The notes under the pieces: model-generated
What the model was told of the DNA's origin: nothing
Database searches by the model: none
Seen by the model: the letters and a program-made list of their open reading frames with translations, nothing else
Source: Yersinia massiliensis
Lineage (GTDB): Bacteria > Pseudomonadota > Gammaproteobacteria > Enterobacterales > Enterobacteriaceae
Assembly (NCBI RefSeq): GCF_003048255.1
Contig: NZ_CP028487.1
Span: 2,356,001-2,420,000 of the forward strand
Length of the DNA stretch: 64,000 nucleotides
Direction of reading: 5' to 3'
In this document: in pieces, positions 57,988 through 64,000 of the stretch
Position numbering within the stretch: position 1 is the first letter of the stretch
Layout of the letters: each line of letters starts with the position of its first letter
Position numbers and translations under genes: made by a program

Positions 57988-59169
57988 ATGAAAAAAATCA
58001 TGAAGCGGCTGGAGATCATCAAAAGCGCTATAGAGCTTGAAGATGATGATATCGTTCGCCAACAACTTCCTTATCTAAAATGTGAAGCCGATGATGCGGT
58101 GCTCGTTTTTATCGTCGCAACGATTGAGCAAGGAAATTATTCCAATGCGCTTAAAGCTATTTCGACTTGGTTGAACAGCCATCATGGTGTTACGCAGTGG
58201 CAAGATCTTGAATTAGCTGCCTGTAAGTTAGAATTAAAAGCGTTGGAAGAACAGCTAAGTGAGTTAATTGATAAGCGTAATGAAAGAATTCAGCTATTGG
58301 ACGATTTTAACGACCTTTACCATGTTCGGCTTGGCCCGATCACTCAACAGATCCTCAATTTGCGCAAACAATTGGCTGAAAGTACCTTGCGCAAAGCCGA
58401 AGCAGAAGCCCGCCGCAAAGAACGTGATTATCACAACTGTCAGCTATATATTGCTCAGGCTATAGACGAACTAGCCAAACTCAAACAGAGTTGGTTATCT
58501 CCTTCGACTATCGCCAGTGAAACCATCGAGTTACGTAAACAAATTCAACAACAGACCGCGTTGATCTCATCATTACTCATTGAAATTCAAGCGTTAGAAA
58601 ACAACGTTTACTCACGTAATACTGAATCAACCCGCAAAGCCCGCGAAGAAGCTAAAGAGAAATATGAGCGCTATCAAGAACAGCAATATGATGCTGAACA
58701 GCGGCATGGCAATCATCAAAAACTCTCGTCGGGTCAACGTTTGGAGTTAAAAAAATTGTGGCGACAAGCCAGTCGCTTATGTCATCCAGATCTCGTCGCA
58801 GATGAATTTAAAGAAAAAGCCCACCAACTCATGGTGCAACTGAATCAAGCTCGTCAGCGTGGTGATTTTACCGCCATTTACAGTTTGCTAGAGAACTTGA
58901 AACAAGGGCTTGAGCCATTGATGGCGAGTGATTGCATTGATGACCTTGAAAGACTGCGCAGAAAAATTACTGAAGTAAAAGATCAAATTGATGTGATGTT
59001 ACGTGAACTGGATGAGTTAGAAGGCCAAGAATCATGGCGGCTGGTCACTTCTCATGTTGATAAAGATGACTGGTTCAAAACACAAGAGAACGTATTAGCG
59101 AAGATCCTCAACAGCCTAGAACAACAACTCGAAGAAGCTGCGTCAGAGGTATTACAAGAAAGTGCATAA
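57988..59169 (+). CDS. Coiled-coil protein with a J-domain-like segment
   Basis: A 393-aa cytosolic protein. It has an N-terminal region (1-75), a long coiled coil rich in Lys, Glu, Gln, Leu and Ala (about 75-245), then a DnaJ-like helix-turn with the invariant HPD tripeptide (WRQASRLCHPDLVADEFK, about residues 254-271) and following helix MVQLNQARQRGDF, and a second coiled coil to the end. The HPD motif predicts interaction with DnaK. The start is uncertain: ATG 57988 (MKKIMKRLE) is used, with no strong ribosome site; a TTG eight codons earlier and an ATG four codons later are alternatives. Its partner is unknown, and no phage or secretion gene is adjacent. Confidence 0.72.
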   Translation: MKKIMKRLEIIKSAIELEDDDIVRQQLPYLKCEADDAVLVFIVATIEQGNYSNALKAISTWLNSHHGVTQWQDLELAACKLELKALEEQLSELIDKRNERIQLLDDFNDLYHVRLGPITQQILNLRKQLAESTLRKAEAEARRKERDYHNCQLYIAQAIDELAKLKQSWLSPSTIASETIELRKQIQQQTALISSLLIEIQALENNVYSRNTESTRKAREEAKEKYERYQEQQYDAEQRHGNHQKLSSGQRLELKKLWRQASRLCHPDLVADEFKEKAHQLMVQLNQARQRGDFTAIYSLLENLKQGLEPLMASDCIDDLERLRRKITEVKDQIDVMLRELDELEGQESWRLVTSHVDKDDWFKTQENVLAKILNSLEQQLEEAASEVLQESA

Positions 59170-59232
59170 TCGGGCGATATAGCCAATAGAGCAAAAACAA
59201 TGGCTTATTAATTGATATGAATGGGAGTGAAA

Positions 59233-59508
59233 ATGATCAAACTAAGCGGGCGATTAATTTGTCAGAATCTAGATGAAGCCCAAATTGTCCAGCGCTTTCT
59301 CCCTGAGCACACCAGCTTAACCAGAAATGAATCCGGCTGCATCGCCTTTGATGTCGCTGTCACTGCTGATCCCCTTGTTTGGTCAGTTGAAGAGTTATTC
59401 ACCGATGAAAACACCTTCACAGCACATCAGGAAAGAATTAAAACTTCCCAATGGGGCACCGAAACTCGCTTTATTCTAAGAGAGTACGAGATAACGGAGA
59501 TTGTATAA
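59233..59508 (+). CDS. Antibiotic-biosynthesis-monooxygenase-fold protein (ABM/YgiN-like)
   Basis: A 91-aa protein with the ABM dimeric ferredoxin-like fold: MIKLSGRLICQNLDEAQIVQRFLPEHTSLTRNES is the beta-alpha half, then ESGCIAFDVAVTADPLVW and the FTAHQERIKTSQWG helix. Such proteins include quinol monooxygenases and other small oxidases; activity cannot be inferred from sequence. Start ATG 59233 with GGAG six bases upstream. It lies 62 bp before the YghU-type GST and may be co-transcribed. Confidence 0.75.
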   Translation: MIKLSGRLICQNLDEAQIVQRFLPEHTSLTRNESGCIAFDVAVTADPLVWSVEELFTDENTFTAHQERIKTSQWGTETRFILREYEITEIV

Positions 59509-59569
59509 TTTCAGTGTCAATTATGCGTATTATTGAGTTCGTCTTTATTCTCAAAAAAGGTCATCCATC

Positions 59570-60418
59570 ATGAAAGATAACCAATACCAGCCCCCAAAGG
59601 TCTGGACTGAAAATAATGAAAGCGGCGGAGTGTGGTCCAAGATAAACCGGCCTACCGCGGGTGCTCGATTTGACGCTACCCTACCCGTCGGTAAACATCC
59701 GCTCCAGCTTTACTCCCTAGCAACACCTAACGGCCAGAAAGTCACTATCTTGCTAGAAGAGTTATTAGCCATTGGTGTGAAAGAAGCGGAATACGATGCG
59801 CATTTGATACGCATAAGTGAAGGCGATCAGTTCTCAAGTGGCTTTGTTGCCGTTAATCCAAATTCGAAAATCCCAGCCTTGATGGACCACTCAACACCCA
59901 CGCCAGTGAGGGTGTTTGAGTCCGGTGCCATCCTGCTGTATTTAGCAGACAAGTTTGGTCATTTCTTGCCGAAATCCCACGAAGGTCGCACAGAAGCACT
60001 GAATTGGCTCTTCTGGTTACAAGGGGCAGCGCCGTATCTAGGCGGCGGTTTTGGTCATTTCTATCACTATGCCCCAGTGAAAATTGAATACGCGATTGAC
60101 AGGTTCACGATGGAAGCCAAGCGTCAGCTTGATTTGCTTAACACCCTACTTAAAGATCGCGAATACATCGCAGGGGATGAATACTCCATTGCTGATATCG
60201 CTATCTGGCCGTGGTATGGCAACTTGGTGCTGGGTCTGCAATACGAAGCTGGGGAGTTTTTGGATGTGAAATCCTATACCCATCTGCTGCGCTGGACAGA
60301 AAATATCGCCAAACGGCCAGCGGTACAACGCGGTCGGATTGTCAACCGCACATGGGGCGCACCCGAAGAACAATTGCCTGAACGTCACGATGCATCAGAC
60401 TTTGATCATTTAAAGTGA
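59570..60418 (+). CDS. yghU: Glutathione S-transferase family disulfide reductase (YghU-like)
   Basis: Cytosolic GST, 282 aa, of the Nu class. N-terminal thioredoxin-like domain (about residues 44-130: LQLYSLATPNGQKVTILLEE, the cis-Pro loop NPNSKIPALMDH and ESGAILLYLADKFG) and helical C-terminal domain (about 140-270, including YLGGGFGHFYHYAP and SIADIAIWPWYG). E. coli YghU reduces disulfides with glutathione bound twice. Ends 24 bp from the convergent deacylase gene. Confidence 0.92.
   Translation: MKDNQYQPPKVWTENNESGGVWSKINRPTAGARFDATLPVGKHPLQLYSLATPNGQKVTILLEELLAIGVKEAEYDAHLIRISEGDQFSSGFVAVNPNSKIPALMDHSTPTPVRVFESGAILLYLADKFGHFLPKSHEGRTEALNWLFWLQGAAPYLGGGFGHFYHYAPVKIEYAIDRFTMEAKRQLDLLNTLLKDREYIAGDEYSIADIAIWPWYGNLVLGLQYEAGEFLDVKSYTHLLRWTENIAKRPAVQRGRIVNRTWGAPEEQLPERHDASDFDHLK
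59679..59686 (-). promoter_or_regulatory. KOPS-type octamer (FtsK-orienting), opposite arm
   Basis: The plus strand reads CCCTACCC, i.e. GGGTAGGG on the minus strand. It points leftward toward dif, as expected for this arm. Inside yghU. Confidence 0.4.
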
Positions 60419-60442
60419 CATTCTAACGTCCAATATTATGCT

Positions 60443-61579
60443 TCACATCGCAATCTCGCCGCCCCCTTCATAGGGGGTTTTGCCTGCAATCTTCATCACT
60501 TCTGCACCCATAGTCACAAAAGGCGCGCGCCGGCTGGCATAGATAATCCCGCCCGCTTGAGCACGAACGGCTTGTACCGTATCGGTAATGGGATCGACGA
60601 CTTCAGCGACCACCTCCCCCTTACTGACCCATTCGCCGGGCTGGCGCAACAGCAGTAAGATACCACTGACTGGCGCACTGACGATTTCACCAGCGGTAAA
60701 AGGCAACATCGTGATTTCACGTTGCGGTACTGCTGGCACGTTCCCTGAGATGGCGCCTCGATACTGCAAATAGTGATAGATACGTTCTGCGTCGGCACTG
60801 GCTAATGCATGGCTGACATCTTGCTGCCCGCGCAATTCAACAGTGACCGCCATGCAAGCCGGTGCTAATTGAAGAAGGCTCGGATGTTGCTCTGCCAGTC
60901 GATGCCACGGTAAACCGCAAGCTTCATCGAAAGACCCCCCGCCGCTATCGTGTGACAGCAAAACGGTGTCGATAGCTAAAAACTGCGCCAGTGTTTCTAC
61001 CTGATCGCGCCAAGCTGGATCGGCGTATAAGTGCAAGATAGCGTGATCGTCACAATGAAGGTCTAGCACCAGATCTGCATCGCAAGCCAGCTCTAATAAG
61101 TGTTGGCGTATGGCTGCAACCTCACTAAGCACGGGTAAAGCTTGCAGAGCGTTAACCATCGCCGTTCGTATGTGTTGGCGTAAGCCTTTTTCGTCGGTCA
61201 GGCGAGGATTATTGGGAGGTAAATTAGATATCAGGTGTGATGGAATCAATCGAGCCAAATCGGGGAAATCGCGATTGAAATTACGGCCACTGACTAAATC
61301 GAAACGGCCAATACCGCTGTTGAGCAACACTTGCGCAATGCCCGCAGGGTTTGCCATCGGCACAACAATGATTTCACTTTGAATTTCACCACGCCGTTCC
61401 GCCTGGCTCAGTAATCTTTTAAGATAATGTAATACCAACATGCCGGGCAGTTCATCGGCATGGAGCCCAGCTTGCAGGTAAATTTTTTCGCCTAAGCCCG
61501 GCTGGCCAAAATAAAAATGGGTTAATTGACGCTGCCCACCGAGGGCATGTTCAGGTAACTTATGATGATTGATTTTCAT
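60443..61579 (-). CDS. Succinylglutamate desuccinylase/aspartoacylase-family protein
   Basis: Zinc-dependent deacylase-type protein, 378 aa. Carboxypeptidase-fold zinc ligands are His40 and Glu43 (LQAGLHADE) and a later His in DLVLDLHCDD (about residue 174). The C-terminus has a biotinyl-lipoyl-like sandwich (VSAPVSGILLLLRQPGEWVSKGEVVAEVVDP). The function in this group is unclear; deacylation of an amino acid derivative is plausible because ABC amino-acid permeases and an Lrp-type regulator are next to it. The AGGA ribosome site is inside the 14-bp gap to the regulator. It ends inside the stem of the yghU terminator. Confidence 0.82.
   Translation of the reverse strand: MKINHHKLPEHALGGQRQLTHFYFGQPGLGEKIYLQAGLHADELPGMLVLHYLKRLLSQAERRGEIQSEIIVVPMANPAGIAQVLLNSGIGRFDLVSGRNFNRDFPDLARLIPSHLISNLPPNNPRLTDEKGLRQHIRTAMVNALQALPVLSEVAAIRQHLLELACDADLVLDLHCDDHAILHLYADPAWRDQVETLAQFLAIDTVLLSHDSGGGSFDEACGLPWHRLAEQHPSLLQLAPACMAVTVELRGQQDVSHALASADAERIYHYLQYRGAISGNVPAVPQREITMLPFTAGEIVSAPVSGILLLLRQPGEWVSKGEVVAEVVDPITDTVQAVRAQAGGIIYASRRAPFVTMGAEVMKIAGKTPYEGGGEIAM
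60462..60481 (+). terminator. Terminator of yghU inside the convergent gene
   Basis: CCCCC pairs with GGGGG around TTCATA and is followed by TTTT, on the plus strand. It overlaps the last codons of the convergent deacylase gene, so it is read as part of both messages. Confidence 0.6.
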
Positions 61580-61593
61580 TGGACGTCCTATCT

Positions 61594-62049
61594 GTGGAAA
61601 AGAAAGCCCGACTTGACCGAATTGACAAAAAAATCCTCGAAATCCTCAGCCAAGATGGTCGCATCTCTTATCAGAAGCTGTCTGAGCAGGTGAATCTGAC
61701 TGCGCGCCCCTGCCTTGAGCGTGTGCGGCTATTGGAGCGCGCCGGTATTATTCGCGGCTACAGTGCGATTGTTGAGCTACCGGAGCCAGAGCATGCCTTC
61801 GTGATTCAGGCGCAAATTGCTTTGGCTGATCATGGTCAATCGCAAGCGGCATTCGAGCAAGAAGTCCGTAAAACGCCGGAAGTACTGGATTGCTGGTTGG
61901 TCGGCGGCAGTTTTGATTTCTTGGTTCGCATTGGGTGCCGCAACATGGAACATTATCGCTTGCTGGCGGATAACTGGCTGACCAGCAAAAAATTTCGGGT
62001 CGATAAAATCGTTACCCTTACAGAGTTACAGGTCATTAAACGCACCTGA
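61594..62049 (+). CDS. Lrp/AsnC-family regulator
   Basis: A 151-aa regulator. N-terminal helix-turn-helix (LDRIDKKILEILSQDGRISYQKLSEQVNLTARPCLERVRLLERAG, residues 6-50) and C-terminal RAM ligand-binding domain (about 65-145). No ATG is available; GTG at 61594 fits the family start, and a TTG at 61579 would add five residues. No strong ribosome site. The start codon is 14 bp from the start of the divergent deacylase gene, so promoters overlap. It probably senses an amino acid and controls the deacylase and the ABC permeases. Confidence 0.85.
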   Translation: MEKKARLDRIDKKILEILSQDGRISYQKLSEQVNLTARPCLERVRLLERAGIIRGYSAIVELPEPEHAFVIQAQIALADHGQSQAAFEQEVRKTPEVLDCWLVGGSFDFLVRIGCRNMEHYRLLADNWLTSKKFRVDKIVTLTELQVIKRT

Positions 62050-62054
62050 AAAAC

Positions 62055-62777
62055 TTAATCATGGCGGGCAAAGGCGAGCCAACGCCGTTCTGCCCGCGAA
62101 AATAAAAAGATCAGCATAAAAGTACACAATAGATAAAGCGCGGCTGCCATCAAAAAGGGGATAAACGGTGAATAGGTTGAGGCGTAAAAAGCCCTCGCTA
62201 CACCAGTGATATCCAGTAACGTCACCGTACTCGCAAGAGACGTGGCATGTAGCAAAAATACCATTTCGTTATTGAGTGCCGGGATACCGCGCCGCAGCGT
62301 TGCGGGTAGCACTAAACGCCGAATAATCTGCCATTGGCTCATGCCAAACGCTTCACCCGCTACCCATTCTTGGCGCGGGAAAGTGATCATCATGCCCGCC
62401 AATAACTCAGCGACGTACGCACTGGTATTCAGCACCAGTGCTAAAGTGGCACAAAAAGTGGCATCGCGGAACAATAGCCAGAAAGGTTGATCATCCTGCC
62501 AGCCCAGTTGCACGATATCAAATTGGGATAGGCCATAATAAATCAGCATCAGTTGCAGGTAGAGCGGCGTACTGCGAAAAAAATAGGTGAAGCTGCGAAT
62601 AAGCCATGCCAGTGGTCGAGGGCCAAATGCCTGCCCGACCGCCATCAGTAATGCAAGCAACATACCCGGCACCACTGACAATAAAAACAGTTTGGCGGTC
62701 ATTGCCAGACCCGTCGTCTCAGAACCATCGCTATACAAAAAAGTCGGGACAGCTTCCAGTATGGTTTGTAGGTTCAT
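62055..62777 (-). CDS. Amino-acid ABC importer permease (HisM-like)
   Basis: Inner-membrane permease, 240 aa, five or six spans, of the polar amino-acid (HisMQ/ArtMQ) family. Conserved: RSTPLYLQLMLIYYGLSQ and the EAFGMSQWQIIRRLVLPAT loop that contacts the ATPase. It overlaps the upstream permease by one base (TAATG). The ATPase subunit usually next to the permeases is not found within the window. Confidence 0.9.
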   Translation of the reverse strand: MNLQTILEAVPTFLYSDGSETTGLAMTAKLFLLSVVPGMLLALLMAVGQAFGPRPLAWLIRSFTYFFRSTPLYLQLMLIYYGLSQFDIVQLGWQDDQPFWLLFRDATFCATLALVLNTSAYVAELLAGMMITFPRQEWVAGEAFGMSQWQIIRRLVLPATLRRGIPALNNEMVFLLHATSLASTVTLLDITGVARAFYASTYSPFIPFLMAAALYLLCTFMLIFLFSRAERRWLAFARHD

Positions 62778-63469
62778 TAGCGCGCCCTCGCCGCAGTTGA
62801 GGTTGAAAGCGCATAGCGCCGAGCAAGGAGGCTAAAACCCCAACTAGAAAGCGCAGTAATGACCATATAGATAAGCGCCACCAAGAAGTAGAACAAGAAC
62901 GGTTTTTGTGTCGCTCGCCCCGCCTGCTCAGCCAACCACACCATATCTTCCAAACCGAGAATGGAGATCAGTGCCGACGCCTTCATTAATCCTAGCCAGT
63001 TATTATTGATACCCGGAATCGCAAAGCTGAGCATTTGCGGCAACATAATGCGCCTGAACACTTGCCCTGGGCGCATACCATAAGCCACCGCAGCTTCAAG
63101 CTGCCCACGATCCACCGTTTGAAACGCCCCGCGGAAGGTTTCGGTGTAGTACGCGCCGAACACAATACCAATCGCCAATACCCCAGAGATAAAAGTATTG
63201 AAGCGAACGGGTCCCAGCCCCAATAAGCTAAGGAATCCGTTCACCAACATTTCACCGCCAAAGAACAACAGCAACATGATGACCAGTTCAGGAATACCCC
63301 GTACTAACGTGGTGTAACCTGTCGATATCCAACGCAGCCAGCGTGGGCCAAAGAGCTTAATGACCGCATTAATCAGCCCCAAGGTGAGCGCCACCAATAA
63401 TGAAAGTAGCATCACACACAGCGATAATCCTGCCCCATGGGCCAGTAATGGCAAATACTCTACAACCAT
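62777..63469 (-). CDS. Amino-acid ABC importer permease (HisQ-like)
   Basis: Inner-membrane permease, 230 aa, paralogous to the HisM-like subunit. Motifs: GYTTLVRGIPELVIMLLLFF, YYTETFRGAF and the EAAVAYGMRPGQVFRRIMLPQ loop. Start at ATG 63469 (MVVEYLPLLAHG) with GGAGG seven bases upstream; an extension of ten codons is unlikely. It follows the binding protein gene in the same direction. Confidence 0.9.
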   Translation of the reverse strand: MVVEYLPLLAHGAGLSLCVMLLSLLVALTLGLINAVIKLFGPRWLRWISTGYTTLVRGIPELVIMLLLFFGGEMLVNGFLSLLGLGPVRFNTFISGVLAIGIVFGAYYTETFRGAFQTVDRGQLEAAVAYGMRPGQVFRRIMLPQMLSFAIPGINNNWLGLMKASALISILGLEDMVWLAEQAGRATQKPFLFYFLVALIYMVITALSSWGFSLLARRYALSTSTAARAR

Positions 63470-63616
63470 TATCGGCCTCCCGCCGCTGACAAATTGCATC
63501 TGGACAAATCAGCGCCCATCCAGCTGTTTTTGAATAACAATGCTTTATGAATAACACTGCTTTTTGGATAACAATGTTAATTTTGACAAGCCATTAAAAT
63601 CAGATGGTCATCAAAC

Positions 63617-64000
63617 TCAGTTGCCGTAAATATCGAAACTGAAATATTTCTTCTGAATGGCATCATAGGTGCCATCAGCACGGATAGCCTTGATTGCACC
63701 ATTCAATGCATCACGTAATGCAGGGTTGTCTTTACCTACTGCGATTCCGACATCAGATGAGATGGTTTCGTCTTGGATAACGGGGCCAGCAAACGCAAAT
63801 TTTTGCCCGCGCGGTGTATCGATAAAGCTGCTAGCGGCTTGAATATTATCTTGCAGCGAGGCATTAATACGCCCAGACAGGAGATCTAAGTAAACGTTAT
63901 CCTGATTGGCATAGGAGACAATTTTCACCCCTTGCCCGCCCCAATGTTTTTTAGCATAGGTTTCGTGAATCGAACCTGTTTGCACGCCGACAGTTTTGCC
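63617..64000 (-). CDS. Periplasmic amino-acid binding protein (partial, C-terminal part)
   Basis: The frame is open to the right edge, so the gene begins outside. The visible 127 residues are the C-terminal lobe of an SBP3 (HisJ/ArgT-type) periplasmic receptor: GKTVGVQTGSIHETY, VSYANQDNVYLDLLSGRINASLQDN and the end IQKKYFSFDIYGN, as in HisJ. It is the ligand receptor for the two permeases downstream (147-bp gap). Ligand is likely a basic amino acid or derivative, by family. Confidence 0.88.
   Translation of the reverse strand, partial: GKTVGVQTGSIHETYAKKHWGGQGVKIVSYANQDNVYLDLLSGRINASLQDNIQAASSFIDTPRGQKFAFAGPVIQDETISSDVGIAVGKDNPALRDALNGAIKAIRADGTYDAIQKKYFSFDIYGN

Overview
The window is a piece of enterobacterial chromosome, most probably Yersinia. 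Almost every housekeeping gene has an obvious E. coli counterpart and the gene order follows the E. coli terminus: nth, rsxEGDCBA, ydgK, ydgJ, add, malY-malX-malI, ydgA, manA, fumC, tus, ynfM-ynfL, mlc, bioD2, clcB, ynfD, ynfB, ynfA, ydfG. The cluster araBA/araFGH-araC, the fhs gene and the divergences in sequence fit Yersinia. I cannot name the species. No rRNA, tRNA, insertion sequence, prophage or CRISPR array was seen.

Replication-terminus landmarks define the region. A 28-bp dif site identical to the E. coli one as I remember it lies at 54121-54148. A tus gene with a Ter site directly upstream (41418-41440) is 12.7 kb away and oriented to stop forks that have already crossed dif. Two perfect MatP (matS) sites lie 540 bp apart inside ydgJ, with two one-mismatch sites elsewhere. 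The four KOPS-type octamers I found all point at dif.

Layout. 1-7.4 kb: nth and the Rsx/Rnf electron-transport operon, split between rsxC and rsxD by an opposite-strand Rob-type AraC regulator. 7.5-9.8 kb: ydgK and formate-tetrahydrofolate ligase. 10.2-15.9 kb: a type I secretion operon with two ABC exporters around one HlyD-type adaptor (the MARTX rtxBDE arrangement) and no cargo gene; a predicted AAA ATPase follows. 17.2-25.7 kb: L-arabinose uptake and catabolism (araBA divergent from araFGH, then araC; no araD). 25.9-33.6 kb: ydgJ, a YfeH-type transporter, add and the mal accessory genes with two MalI operators. 33.6-35.6 kb: an AraC-type regulator divergent from an NTF2-like gene, and a small exported protein. 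35.6-41.4 kb: ydgA, manA, fumC, tus. 41.6-52.5 kb: ynf/ydf genes, Mlc and transporters. 53.2-57.8 kb: the dif neighbourhood, with alpha-carbonic anhydrase, a small membrane protein, a DHA3 MFS exporter, a candidate 32-codon gene preceded by two perfect CRP palindromes, and a 5'-truncated TogT-like transporter. 58.0-64.0 kb: a coiled-coil J-domain-like protein, a small monooxygenase-fold protein, a YghU-type GST, and a cluster of AstE/AspA-type deacylase, Lrp-type regulator, two His/Arg-type ABC permeases and a partial binding protein.

The most interesting items are the candidate small gene near dif with its tandem CRP sites and downstream hairpin, the orphan two-ATPase type I exporter, the regulator inserted inside the rsx operon, and the compact terminus with its paired matS sites. 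Start codons were moved inward from the longest reading frame where a Shine-Dalgarno site or family comparison favoured it. All motif scans were by eye and are not exhaustive.
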